From a bacterium (GTDB lineage: Bacteria > SM23-81 > DAOVCL01), in assembly GCA_029932675.1 (NCBI GenBank), contig JAOZPP010000020.1, positions 1 through 41,200 on the forward strand: 41,200 nucleotides of DNA, given 5' to 3'. The notes beneath the pieces were generated by a model, which worked only from the letters and a program-made list of their open reading frames with translations, was not told where the DNA came from and made no database searches. Both the position numbers and the translations under genes were made by a program. This document shows positions 1 through 8,486 of the stretch, piece by piece (the stretch's first letter is position 1; every line of letters starts with the position of its first letter).

Positions 1-136
1 GCCCTCCAACCCCAGAGAGGATCCGGTACCTACCAGCATTGACCGTGAGGGTTAACTGCTCTGCAGTTGAGGGAGAGGTAATCCCTCCCAACAACCCCAT
101 CACCATGAGAGCTAACACCTTTTGAAACAAACTCAT
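1..136 (-). CDS. N-terminal fragment of a secreted, probably C25 (gingipain-like) peptidase-family protein; cut by window edge
   Basis: An open frame starts at ATG 136 on the minus strand and runs off the left edge, giving 45 residues. It reads as a signal peptide (MSLFQKVLALMVMGLLGG) followed by AEQLTLTVNAGRYRIL. The last part matches the start of the mature C25 peptidase at 23300 (ADNLTITLNAGEYRII), so I infer a paralogue beginning with the same propeptide type. AAAGG lies 8 nt before the ATG. A plausible promoter (195-223) lies just upstream. Only the N-terminus is visible, so the catalytic domain is not shown. Confidence 0.7.
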   Translation of the reverse strand, partial: MSLFQKVLALMVMGLLGGITSPSTAEQLTLTVNAGRYRILSGVGG

Positions 137-194
137 TGGTCAACCTTTCATCTTTCGCTGGTTAAAGTGGATCAACGATCGGTTCATCTTTTAT

Positions 195-223
195 AATATA
201 AGCATTTCTTGCCCTTGGGGCAA
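195..223 (-). promoter_or_regulatory. Probable sigma70-type promoter for the secreted-protein fragment
   Basis: On the minus strand TTGCCC (223-218) and TATATT (200-195) are 17 nt apart, leaving a leader of about 50 nt before ATG 136. The pattern matches the promoters at 12918-12946 and 18172-18200. A palindrome, CTTGCCC/GGGCAAG (208-224), covers the -35 box and part of the spacer, so it may be an operator. Confidence 0.5.
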
Positions 224-229
224 GTTTTT
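208..229. terminator. Hairpin after the EamA gene; weak terminator or operator
   Basis: A perfect 7-bp stem, CTTGCCC/GGGCAAG, with a 3-nt loop. A run of five T follows on the plus strand only. It lies just beyond the stop of the minus-strand EamA gene but has no T-run in that direction, so it may instead act with the overlapping promoter. Confidence 0.3.
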
Positions 230-240
230 CCCATTCATCA

Positions 241-1158
241 TCAGCCCAGAGAAACGGCCCCTACACCAAGGAAGGCCAAAAATATGGCGGCGACCTTCAA
301 TGGGTTGACTCGTTCCTTAAGGAATAAGAGCCCAAGGATGAAAATAAAGACGTTGCTTGTTTGATTTAAGGCCGATGCGACAGAGGCCTGGGTGTATTTC
401 ATCCCTCCCATCCAAACTACCAATGAGACATAAGCACCCAGAAAGGAACCGGGGAGGACAAATCGCCAGCCAGGCATAGGAAAAAGGGAGTGAAGGATTT
501 TCTGGCGATTTGGATGAAAGAGCAAGATGATCCCCAAGACGAGACAGCCGCCCACCAGCCGCCATTCAATCACCCACAGCAAGGGGGAGCGGTTCAAAAG
601 CGGCTTGATCATTACTATCCCCACCGCCATAAGGGCCATAGAGAGAACTCCCAACCCAATCCCCATCAATAGGTTGGCACGGGAGACATAGTCCCTCTTT
701 CTCTCTTCAGAGACCATAAGCACGGCGGAAACGATTAACAGGGCGCCAAGGAGCTGTAAGGGGCCCATCCTTTCCTGGAGAAAGATAATCGAAAGGGTGA
801 TGGTGAACGGGCTGTATAAACTATCCACAATTGCGGATAGTCCTGCCCCCAAGATGTTTAGGCTCCTAAAGAATATGGTGTCCGCTAATCCTATTCCAAT
901 GGCCCCACTGGCTAAGACTAAAAGGTAATCACTCAGTGGAACCCTTAGGGTTAGTGCCTCACCGAAAAGTAGGGACGTAGGAATAAAGAGGGAAAGGCCT
1001 AAAAGGTCCTTGAAGAGATTCAGGCCCAGTGGAGGCATGGTCTCCCCGCTTTTGCGAAAGAGGACAACAGCGATTGCCCACACAATGGCACAGCCGAGGG
1101 AGAGTATCTCCCCCAGGTAAGGTAGCTCGGTAAGCATCAGCGGATATACATCTTTCAC
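241..1158 (-). CDS. EamA/DMT-family membrane transporter
   Basis: A 305-residue protein with about ten hydrophobic segments in two similar halves, the usual size and layout of EamA (drug/metabolite transporter) permeases. The first half begins near residue 16 (LGCAIVWAIAVVLFRKSGE) and the second near residue 165. The end of the protein carries the family-typical pattern of 'ASALNQTSNVF' followed by 'FLKERV'. It should sit in the inner membrane; the substrate cannot be told from sequence. The GTG start overlaps the thiE stop (GTGA) with GGGGAG immediately before it, indicating translational coupling. An alternative ATG lies at 1137. It is the last gene of the tamB > bamA-like > thiE > EamA operon; the thiE neighbour could hint at a thiamine-related solute, which is speculation. 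Confidence 0.88.
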   Translation of the reverse strand: MKDVYPLMLTELPYLGEILSLGCAIVWAIAVVLFRKSGETMPPLGLNLFKDLLGLSLFIPTSLLFGEALTLRVPLSDYLLVLASGAIGIGLADTIFFRSLNILGAGLSAIVDSLYSPFTITLSIIFLQERMGPLQLLGALLIVSAVLMVSEERKRDYVSRANLLMGIGLGVLSMALMAVGIVMIKPLLNRSPLLWVIEWRLVGGCLVLGIILLFHPNRQKILHSLFPMPGWRFVLPGSFLGAYVSLVVWMGGMKYTQASVASALNQTSNVFIFILGLLFLKERVNPLKVAAIFLAFLGVGAVSLG

Positions 1159-1844
1159 CTCCCCACTAAGGGATCGTCGCCTGGGAGAGGTCTATCCCCC
1201 CTCAATGCCCTCTTGGCCTCAATCACCTTCCCCTTTAACCTCTGGACTTTAGCTTTTTTGTCCGGCGCGCCCATAACCGAGCTAATAACTGCTACCCCCC
1301 CGGCACCATTGATGATGGGAGCTTGTACATTATCCTCATCAATCCCCCCTATGGCCAAAACCGGAAGGCCGACCGCCTTCGTTATCCTCCTCAATACTCC
1401 AACCCCCAGGGATGGACCAGCGTCCTTGGTACTCGTTTGGTAGATGGGGCCAACCCCCAAATAGTCTGCCCCATTTTCATAAGCCCACTGGGCATCAGCT
1501 ACACTCTTAACCGAATAGCCAATGATCTTCCCAGGCCCAAGGATCTTCCTAACCAAGGGAAGGGGGAGATCCTCCTGGCCGATATGTACCCCATCTGCTT
1601 CCAAGGCTAAAGCCTGATCAACCCGGTCATCAATCATAAACAGTGCTCCAAACTTCCTTACCACTTTCTTCAACCTCAAACCCAAATTATAGAACGCCCT
1701 GTCTCCCATGCTCTTCTCCCTAAACTGCACCATCTCGGCTCCTCCCAAGAGAACCTGCCTGACTACTTCTTGCAGATCCTGATGAGCGGCGATCCTCTGG
1801 TCGGTAATTACGCAGATGTTCACTTCCCTCAGTCTCTTATTCAT
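1155..1844 (-). CDS. thiE: Thiamine-phosphate synthase
   Basis: Joins the hydroxymethylpyrimidine diphosphate and thiazole-phosphate moieties to make thiamine phosphate. Family motifs are clear: VQFREKSMGDRAF (pyrophosphate binding), MIDDRVDQALALEADGVHIG, GADYLGVGPIYQTSTKDAG, and VLAIGGIDEDN with GGVAVISSV near the end, in TIM-barrel order. I place the start at ATG 1844, giving 229 residues. The frame is open further upstream, but that part overlaps the 3' end of the bamA-like gene and does not resemble ThiE. The stop of the bamA-like gene is one base upstream (1846-1848), so translation is probably coupled. No other thiamine genes are visible in the window. The stop overlaps the EamA start by 4 nt. 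Confidence 0.95.
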   Translation of the reverse strand: MNKRLREVNICVITDQRIAAHQDLQEVVRQVLLGGAEMVQFREKSMGDRAFYNLGLRLKKVVRKFGALFMIDDRVDQALALEADGVHIGQEDLPLPLVRKILGPGKIIGYSVKSVADAQWAYENGADYLGVGPIYQTSTKDAGPSLGVGVLRRITKAVGLPVLAIGGIDEDNVQAPIINGAGGVAVISSVMGAPDKKAKVQRLKGKVIEAKRALRGDRPLPGDDPLVGR

Positions 1845-1845
1845 C

Positions 1846-3687
1846 TTAAAAGGAGTAAAGGATGCTGAAATGGAATCTCCCCCCTGGTTTAACTCCTTCG
1901 GAGACGATCCTCTGACCATAGTCCAAACGGAGAGGCCCAACTGGTGTAAATAATTGAACTCCATATCCCATGCTTAGATTAATTCTATTTAAGGAGATTC
2001 TATTTAAGGAGATAGAGGCCCAATCCCCCCATACTCCACCCCCATCCAAGAAGATCGTTCCCCCCAACCTCCAAAAGAGAGGAAATCTTAACTCGAAATT
2101 GGAAACAAGAAGGGCCCTCCTCTCCATAGCAACCCCTAAACTATCTTTGGGTCCAATGCTCCTCTCCGCAAACCCCCTGATAGAACTTCCCCCGCCGGCG
2201 AAGAACCAATCTGTGCTGGGAATCTCCTTGGTCGGCCCGTAGGGTTGGGCAAATCCTATCTTCAACCGGTTAGCTAAGATAAGACCCTTGTTGAGCCTCT
2301 GGTATCTACACCAGGAGCCACTTAGTCGGTAAAAGCTGAGATCCCCCCTCAGGGGACCACCAATAAAGGTACCCGAGAGCTGGGTCCAGGAGCCACGATG
2401 GGGGATGAACACATTATCCCTGGTATCCTTAGTTGCTGAAAGGCTAACTCCCCGCCTCACGGTGATACCCTTTTCCTTCTTAATCTCCTCAGCCATACTT
2501 GGGGGGACACCAAAGATGTTTACCTGCTCATAGGAGTAATCGGCGCGCAGGATGAAGTTCTTCTTTATCTCATGGCTTAAATCCAGATCCCCTCCCCATC
2601 TCTGTATGCGGTATCCCATCACCCTATCCTTAACCCCTGGGTCAAAATAGAGCCTTAAAGATAGGGGTGTTCTGGTGTGCAGAAACCAGGGTTCAGTATA
2701 GGTAAGTACAAACCTGTTCTTTAGGTTGGCCCAATTACCGAGGACCTGAAAGCGAAGGATGGTGCCTAAGGTTAGTTTCCTACCACTCCCCCCGATATTT
2801 CGGTTGCCCCATTCCCCGGTGAGATCAAAGGTAACATCATATTGCTCATCCTGGCCTAAGCCAGTGCGCAGGCCAAACCATCTATTCTCCCTTTCCATAA
2901 CCGAGATGATGAAATCGGGATTTTCTGGTTTCTTGAAGGGGTTCTGGGCATAGATTCTCACATAACTGAAGAGACCCGTGGAATATATCCTTTGTTGGCT
3001 CTCCTCGATTTGGGAACGACTATAAACTTGGCCTGGCTTGATAGTTAGCTCCCTTTTAACCAAGTGTTCATGCACAGATCTAAGTCCCCTTATCTTTATT
3101 CCCCCATACCTCACTAAAGTCCCCTCCCTAATTAGAAAAGTAACCTCTGCTGAAGTACTATCTGGGGAAAGCTGATAGATTGGTTCAACCTGGGCGTAAG
3201 GGTGACCATTATCTGCATAGAGGGAGATAAGCCTTCCCTTATCCTCCTCTAACTTTTTTAAGGAGAGAGGATCACCAACCTTGGTAGCTATATCCTCCAA
3301 AAGCCTGGAAATGGGAAGATGGGTGGCACCGGAGAGTTCAACCCCACTCACCAAGGTTTGGACTCCTTCGTGAATTGTAATGATGAGATCAAGTTTCTCC
3401 CCCTCACCCCAGGATGTATCCGCGTCTACCTTTGCTTCTAAAAAACCATAGTGATGGTATAGGGCGGCTATCTTTACCAGATCAACTTTTAGGGCCCGTT
3501 GATCAAAGTAGTGATGGCTCCACCAGTGATCCTCCTTGGTGTACATCTGGTCCTTTATCAGGCCAGAGGGGAGATGAACGTTTCCCCTGATGAGAATTCT
3601 TCCTATGGGCTGGGAGAAAAGGTTTGCTGCTAATCCGAGGATATAGAAGAAGAGGAAAAGAATTGATAAGCCCCTTGAGGAAACCAT
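1846..3687 (-). CDS. BamA/TamA-type outer-membrane protein (POTRA domains plus Omp85 barrel)
   Basis: A 613-residue protein with a signal peptide (hydrophobic stretch LSILFLFFYILGLAANLFS). About three POTRA-like modules follow up to roughly residue 270; one reads VRYGGIKIRGLRSVHEHLVKR, with GLFSYVRIY as a typical POTRA end. The C-terminal half is a 16-strand Omp85-type barrel. SSIRGFAERSIGP matches the conserved VRGF/Y loop-6 motif, and the chain ends in an aromatic (LYSF), as barrel proteins do. Family members insert or export proteins at the outer membrane. The partner directly upstream is a TamB-like gene, so this is probably the TamA-like half of a TAM complex rather than the main BamA. 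A GTG at 3702 would add five residues and overlap tamB; I prefer ATG 3687, 2 nt after the tamB stop. Confidence 0.88.
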   Translation of the reverse strand: MVSSRGLSILFLFFYILGLAANLFSQPIGRILIRGNVHLPSGLIKDQMYTKEDHWWSHHYFDQRALKVDLVKIAALYHHYGFLEAKVDADTSWGEGEKLDLIITIHEGVQTLVSGVELSGATHLPISRLLEDIATKVGDPLSLKKLEEDKGRLISLYADNGHPYAQVEPIYQLSPDSTSAEVTFLIREGTLVRYGGIKIRGLRSVHEHLVKRELTIKPGQVYSRSQIEESQQRIYSTGLFSYVRIYAQNPFKKPENPDFIISVMERENRWFGLRTGLGQDEQYDVTFDLTGEWGNRNIGGSGRKLTLGTILRFQVLGNWANLKNRFVLTYTEPWFLHTRTPLSLRLYFDPGVKDRVMGYRIQRWGGDLDLSHEIKKNFILRADYSYEQVNIFGVPPSMAEEIKKEKGITVRRGVSLSATKDTRDNVFIPHRGSWTQLSGTFIGGPLRGDLSFYRLSGSWCRYQRLNKGLILANRLKIGFAQPYGPTKEIPSTDWFFAGGGSSIRGFAERSIGPKDSLGVAMERRALLVSNFELRFPLFWRLGGTIFLDGGGVWGDWASISLNRISLNRINLSMGYGVQLFTPVGPLRLDYGQRIVSEGVKPGGRFHFSILYSF

Positions 3688-3689
3688 TT

Positions 3690-6600
3690 TCAATAGGTCC
3701 ACTTAAGGTTTAAGCTAAGTCGATATAGCCCCTTCCGATCCCTCACCCCTTGGAGAGAGAAAAGTCTGCTAAGCCGGTAATCTATTCCCACCTCCTGACC
3801 ACTCTCCATGGAGAGCCGCCTAGAGTATTGAAGGTAGACCCGATTGGAGATATACTTCCCTACAGTAATTTCTATCTTGCCTAAGGCAAGCTCTTTCTCC
3901 CGATCAGCCTTTATCTGTAAGGTCTCTACCTGTAGGCTCTTGGCAATCTCCTTCTCCAACTCATGTTCCAGATAGGAGGTGAAGAAGTCCGTAGCTCGCG
4001 GGGCTATGGTCCCCTTAGCTCCTAAGGTATCGATTCCCACAGGGGTCTGATGGACAGCCAAAAGGGCCAGGATATCTTCCTGGGGATAGTGATGAGGGAC
4101 TGAGTCAAAGGAAATTATTGGCTGCTTCAAAGTCCCCTTTACTGTGAGAAGTATGGTTTCATCTCCCACCTCTGTCTTACCCTCTATCTCAACCCTAGGG
4201 TTAAAGTCAGGAGATTCCTCGAAGCTTATCAATCCAGAGCTTATGTGGAAAGTGCTCCCATAGAGAAAATACTCTCCCCTTTTCAGATTAAGGTCTCCCA
4301 AAACTTGGAGCTCTTTTCTGACCGATGAAACCCTCAGGTCACCAGCCAGTTCTACCGACGTTTGTGGGTTCTTGATCCAGAGGTTTTGGGGAAAGGAAAG
4401 GTCAAGGTCAAGAGTGAGGGGTAATTCCCGCTTTCCCTGGGGTAAAGACCAAGAGAGGGGAAGGTGGTAGACCAGTTTGTGGACCAGAATCCTACCTTGA
4501 AGCAAGGGGGGCCTTTGACCGATGAGCTGGAGGGAACCATCGAGATTACATTCCCCCATACCCTCGGCGAGGAGAATTGAAAGCCTGTTGACTTCTATCC
4601 CCAGATTGAAATTGGGAAGCGTTAATTTGGAGAGGTCAATATTCCCTGAGATTCGGAGGTGACCAACTTCTTCTTTTCCCCGGCCAGAAAGAGCGCCCCA
4701 GAGTTGATAGAAGATACCTCTCCCTTTCTTTCTCCCAACGGATTGGATCTCCATCCGATTGATGGATAAGATATTCTGCTTAAGGGATAAATCAAGGTTT
4801 AATCCAGTAAGTATATTTTCAATCCCCTTTACTTTTAGCTCACCGGATTTTATGTTTAAACCACCCCCTAATTTGAGTTTGTTCGGAGGGCCCTCTGCTT
4901 TCCCCCAAAGGAGAAAATCCCCTTTACATTTCTGAACCAAATCAGTCCAAAGCAGGGGAAGATCAAACCTCTTCCCTTTTCCCTTTATGTTTAGGTTTAA
5001 CCTCTTATCCAATAACCCCACCCCTGGTGGTTGAAGGGAGATATAGAAGGGGATGGACGCCGAGAGCTCGTAGCTACCCCCTTTCATCCTCCATTCCAAC
5101 CCCTCAAGGGTAAGTAAACTATCTTTATAGCATATCGGGGAGGAGAGCGATTGAAATTCGAGCTTTCCCCATCTTCCCCTCTTTATCTCAAACTTCCCTG
5201 AGAGAGAGAGCTGGTTCGACCTCACACTTAGGTCCAGGCTGGCCGTAAGAAGGCCATCGAGTTGCGGTAGAAGGCTTCCCCAAATGGAGACGGGCCGCAA
5301 ATCATCAACCCTAAGGGAGAGGTTCAACCCCTCCTTCCCCCATAACCCACTACAGAGGATAGTCCCCTCCTCTGTTTGGAGATTTATCTCCCCAAAGGAA
5401 ACCATATCCTGCAGCAAGAAAACCTTAAATGGTTTTTCACTAAAGAAGTTAACCCCTTTGTATTGGCCCCTAAGCCTTTTTATCTGCAAAGCATCCTTCC
5501 CCCCCTCCCTCTGGAGACTGCCAATTAGGGAAAACTCGCTCTCCCCCCCTTTTACCCAAAGGGAATCAAAATCTATCGAGTCCCCCACAAACCTCAGTTG
5601 AGCAGCCCCCCGCTTCCATTTTAACCCCTTAACCTCTATGGAATCCCCCTTAAGCCAAGCTTTTCCCTCCCTTCGACTAAAGATTCCGGAGAGATCAATC
5701 TCACCCCTTAGCCTTCGCACGGTAAAGAGATCATTGCTCAAGCTATCGATGAGCAGATCCGCCCTCAAATGCGGATCTCTGATCCATCCTTGAAGGGTGA
5801 AATGAGCGGAAGGTTCCCCCCCCCACCCATGAGGCAGCCAGATCTCCTCCAAAGAAGAGAGGTCTGCCGCCCTAATCTCACCTGAAATGTTTATCCCCCC
5901 CCAGAAATCTATATCCCCTTCCCACTGGGCAGATGCTCCTTCAAGATAAGCTTGAAAACCCGGAAGAAAGACCATGCCGTTTCTATCAATAAAGATTTTC
6001 CCCCTAATGGTATCAATGGGGATTCCCTGAATTTTGGATTCCCTCAGATCAACTTGAAAGTCAAACGCTAAATCATCTACGCACAGTCCCTTCCCTTCTA
6101 ACTTGACATTACCGCTCAGATCGGTAGTCAAGGGGGAATTTACCACCTCATCTATGTCCAATCCAAAAAGGCCGAGATCAGCAAAATAGGTGGGGGGAGA
6201 AGTAGAAAAGTTAAGCCATCCATCTCCCTTCATTAAGGCCCTAAAATAAATCCCATTAGCATTATGGAGATAAAGGACGTTCTCCTTCCAGCGGTATTCA
6301 AAAGAGAAGTCCTCCATCTTCCTCCCCAGGAAAATTCCATCTACCTTCGCTTTACCACGGAAGTCACCTAACTTTCCCCTGGCATTAAAGTCGGTTATTA
6401 CCGTCCCGGAGAGGATACCGCCTAAATTAGCTAATTTGTCCATTTCATTTAAATTCAGTTTATTGCCAGAGATACTTAAAGTAAACTCTGGATTTTTGAG
6501 CTTCGTTATCCATCCGTCTGCCAAAAGATTGGAGTGACCGGTTATCAGGGTTATGTTAGATAAAAAGAGGCTATCATTTGAGAAGGAGAACTTCCCCCTC

Positions 6601-7184
6601 AAACTCTTTAGGTGAAAATCCCTTTCCAAAAGATCGAAGGAGAGATCTTCAAGCTCTCCCTCAATTCTATTACCACTTAGAGAGATAAAAGGTAGGTTTA
6701 GGTTAATACCTATGAAGCTGAGATCTCCGTGGGCAGTCACAATCTTCAATTCCCCGTTATCAATGAAGAACCTTTGAATAAGCACTAAGGGAAATGCGGG
6801 GGGAGCGGGCGACGATGAAGTTTTCCTTCCCTCCTTGAGAATAATTCTGGGCTCCTTGAGAGAAACTTCTTTCACCCCTATCTTTTTGCCGCGTAGAAGA
6901 TCGATTAGCTTGTATTTAAATCGAATTTCCTTGATTTCAAGTGAAGAAGATGAGTAGCCTGGCAGATCGACCTCTCCTTTGATGCCCTCTAATTTAACTT
7001 CAGTAAAGAAATTACCTTTTATTTTCTCAACCTTTACTTTAAAAGGAAAGTTTTTCCTTTTGATCCAGGTGTTCACCCCATCCCTCAAAAGTGGGGTTTT
7101 TTGGAGGATGAGGTATAAACTAAGGAGAATTATTATCCCCCCACCTAAAATAAAAGCTAATGTTTTCAAGAAATGTTTAATCAT
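3690..7184 (-). CDS. tamB: TamB-like (DUF490/AsmA-related) translocation and assembly protein
   Basis: About 1164 residues. One N-terminal transmembrane anchor (LAFILGGGIIILLSLYLIL) is followed by a very long periplasmic region of alternating amphipathic beta segments with recurrent G-x-hydrophobic patterns. This is the layout of TamB/YhdP-type bridge proteins. The final 300 residues carry the conserved DUF490 core: GDLNLKRGEYFLYGSTFHISSG, then FNPRVEIEGKTEV, then PIISFDSVP and QEDILALLAV, ending in a barrel-like YLQYSRRLS. The family spans the periplasm and works with TamA/BamA in outer-membrane protein insertion or lipid transport. The following gene encodes an Omp85 protein, which supports this. 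ATG 7184 is chosen; a TTG at 7190 is also possible, and neither has a well-spaced ribosome binding site. It is the first gene of the operon. Confidence 0.9.
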   Translation of the reverse strand: MIKHFLKTLAFILGGGIIILLSLYLILQKTPLLRDGVNTWIKRKNFPFKVKVEKIKGNFFTEVKLEGIKGEVDLPGYSSSSLEIKEIRFKYKLIDLLRGKKIGVKEVSLKEPRIILKEGRKTSSSPAPPAFPLVLIQRFFIDNGELKIVTAHGDLSFIGINLNLPFISLSGNRIEGELEDLSFDLLERDFHLKSLRGKFSFSNDSLFLSNITLITGHSNLLADGWITKLKNPEFTLSISGNKLNLNEMDKLANLGGILSGTVITDFNARGKLGDFRGKAKVDGIFLGRKMEDFSFEYRWKENVLYLHNANGIYFRALMKGDGWLNFSTSPPTYFADLGLFGLDIDEVVNSPLTTDLSGNVKLEGKGLCVDDLAFDFQVDLRESKIQGIPIDTIRGKIFIDRNGMVFLPGFQAYLEGASAQWEGDIDFWGGINISGEIRAADLSSLEEIWLPHGWGGEPSAHFTLQGWIRDPHLRADLLIDSLSNDLFTVRRLRGEIDLSGIFSRREGKAWLKGDSIEVKGLKWKRGAAQLRFVGDSIDFDSLWVKGGESEFSLIGSLQREGGKDALQIKRLRGQYKGVNFFSEKPFKVFLLQDMVSFGEINLQTEEGTILCSGLWGKEGLNLSLRVDDLRPVSIWGSLLPQLDGLLTASLDLSVRSNQLSLSGKFEIKRGRWGKLEFQSLSSPICYKDSLLTLEGLEWRMKGGSYELSASIPFYISLQPPGVGLLDKRLNLNIKGKGKRFDLPLLWTDLVQKCKGDFLLWGKAEGPPNKLKLGGGLNIKSGELKVKGIENILTGLNLDLSLKQNILSINRMEIQSVGRKKGRGIFYQLWGALSGRGKEEVGHLRISGNIDLSKLTLPNFNLGIEVNRLSILLAEGMGECNLDGSLQLIGQRPPLLQGRILVHKLVYHLPLSWSLPQGKRELPLTLDLDLSFPQNLWIKNPQTSVELAGDLRVSSVRKELQVLGDLNLKRGEYFLYGSTFHISSGLISFEESPDFNPRVEIEGKTEVGDETILLTVKGTLKQPIISFDSVPHHYPQEDILALLAVHQTPVGIDTLGAKGTIAPRATDFFTSYLEHELEKEIAKSLQVETLQIKADREKELALGKIEITVGKYISNRVYLQYSRRLSMESGQEVGIDYRLSRLFSLQGVRDRKGLYRLSLNLKWTY

Positions 7185-7230
7185 CTCCAACTATGCTTAT
7201 CTAAAGTTTCTGAAAGGTTGCTCTTTCCGT

Positions 7231-7301
7231 AACCTGAATTATTCATAAAAAAGTGAGGCAGATGAGACTGGCCCGTGGGAAATTTATGAATAATTCGGGT
7301 C
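7231..7301. mobile_element. Short MITE-like element with about 18-bp terminal inverted repeats (copy 1)
   Basis: ACCTGAATTATTCATAAA at 7232-7249 is the reverse complement, with one mismatch, of TTTATGAATAATTCGGGT at 7283-7300. The 33-nt centre has no coding potential. The same terminal sequence bounds the element at 18477-18665, so this is a repeated family and not a local hairpin only. It lies upstream of the tamB operon in a 357-bp gene-free gap (7185-7541). The rest of that gap is AT-rich and holds only the promoter at 7405-7434. Confidence 0.6.
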
Positions 7302-7404
7302 AAAGCCTTAGACCAACTCTTCATAATTAATATAGGAGGAACTGTCAAAAGTCAAGCCAAATTACTTATCCGCAAAAGGAGGAAAATAAAAGTAGAGAAA
7401 GCAC

Positions 7405-7434
7405 TTGACATTACTAGCGTTTCAATTTTATTCT
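7405..7434 (+). promoter_or_regulatory. Probable sigma70-type promoter for the patatin/FG-GAP gene pair
   Basis: TTGACA (7405-7410) and TATTCT (7429-7434) are 18 nt apart. The predicted transcript start is about 100 nt before the patatin ATG at 7542. The -10 box is weak, so the exact position is tentative. Confidence 0.45.
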
Positions 7435-7541
7435 ATAAGGTGAGGTCCTACAATTCATAGTTTAATTAACTGAGCTACGAAGAGACAAAGTGTTGATCAG
7501 AACTAAAAACCAAGACCCTTTAATCTTAAAGCTGGGTTAAC

Positions 7542-8450
7542 ATGTTTAACTCCCTTCAGCCAAAAGTAGGTCTGGCTCTGGGCGGTGGTGGAGCTAGGGG
7601 TCTGGCCCATATAGGCGTTTTAAAGGTTCTTCAAGAGGAGGGGGTACCAATCGATGCACTGGCCGGTACCAGTATGGGTGCCATTGTGGGGGGCGCCTTT
7701 GCCCTCAGACCCGATGCTGACTACCTAGCCAAACAGGCCGTTGAGCTCCTTCAGGATAAGGGTATCCTCAGCCTTGATAAGATCTCCATAAGATCCATCC
7801 CCAAGAAAAGAAGGTGGGCAGTAAAGAGGCTGATCTCTTTCATCAAGGAGCTTTACCTGATAAACTTGGAGGTGGCAAAGAAATGGCTGATAGATGGGAA
7901 GAAGATCAAGCCTCTATTGGAAATGGTGGTGGGAGAAAAAACTTTCGCTGATCTTTCCCTACCCTACCTGGCAGTGGTTACCGACTTGAGAACGGGGAAA
8001 GAGATCTGGCTTAGGGAAGGAAAGCTCTCCGATGCCCTTATGGCCAGTTCAGCCATTCCGGGAATATTCCCTCCTATTGAAAAGGACAATTGGCTCCTGG
8101 TAGATGGAGGGGTGACCAGCTTAGTGCCGGTGGAGGCAGTGCGCAGCTTAGGGGTTGATCTGGTAATTGGTGTTACTGTAGAGGGAAGCATATTCCGGCA
8201 GGATTTTCCCCATGGGATAGATATCCTCTACCAGGCTGACGACATTCGGGGACACGAGTTAACTAAGCTTAAATTAGCTAAAGCAGATTTAGTAATCCAG
8301 CCAAACTTAGATGGGATCAATTGGGCCCATTTCTCCAAAGTCAAATTTTGTATAGAAAGGGGAGAAAGAGCAACCTACGAGGCGCTCCCGATGATTAGGA
8401 AGAAGTTAAAAAGGGTTAAAAGAAGACTCCTCTGGAAGAGGCTATTTTAG
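7542..8450 (+). CDS. Patatin-like phospholipase (RssA/YchK-type)
   Basis: A 302-residue patatin-fold serine hydrolase. The oxyanion loop is GGGGARGLAHIGVLKVL (about residues 14-30). The nucleophile elbow is GTSMGA, with the serine at about residue 45, and the catalytic aspartate lies in VDGGVTSLVP (about residues 187-196). These make the Ser-Asp dyad of patatin-like lipid acyl hydrolases, and the length fits the short RssA/YchK group. There is no signal peptide, so it is probably cytoplasmic or peripheral to the inner membrane. The C-terminus is strongly basic (KKLKRVKRRLLWKR), which could bind acidic lipid; that is inference. The ribosome binding site is weak. The FG-GAP gene follows after 36 nt with no terminator, so the two may be co-transcribed. 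Confidence 0.9.
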   Translation: MFNSLQPKVGLALGGGGARGLAHIGVLKVLQEEGVPIDALAGTSMGAIVGGAFALRPDADYLAKQAVELLQDKGILSLDKISIRSIPKKRRWAVKRLISFIKELYLINLEVAKKWLIDGKKIKPLLEMVVGEKTFADLSLPYLAVVTDLRTGKEIWLREGKLSDALMASSAIPGIFPPIEKDNWLLVDGGVTSLVPVEAVRSLGVDLVIGVTVEGSIFRQDFPHGIDILYQADDIRGHELTKLKLAKADLVIQPNLDGINWAHFSKVKFCIERGERATYEALPMIRKKLKRVKRRLLWKRLF

Positions 8451-8486
8451 AGGAGGAAATCTATCAAATTTAAACTGGGAGGCACT

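Noticed and set aside
1155-1964. Longer ThiE starting at 1964
   Set aside because: The first 40 codons overlap the bamA-like gene and have no ThiE likeness; ATG 1844 is adjacent to that gene's stop.
7445-7490. tRNA-like GTAGCTCAGTTAATTAA on the minus strand
   Set aside because: There is no matching D-stem 3' half, acceptor stem or T-loop; the likeness is limited to a few bases.
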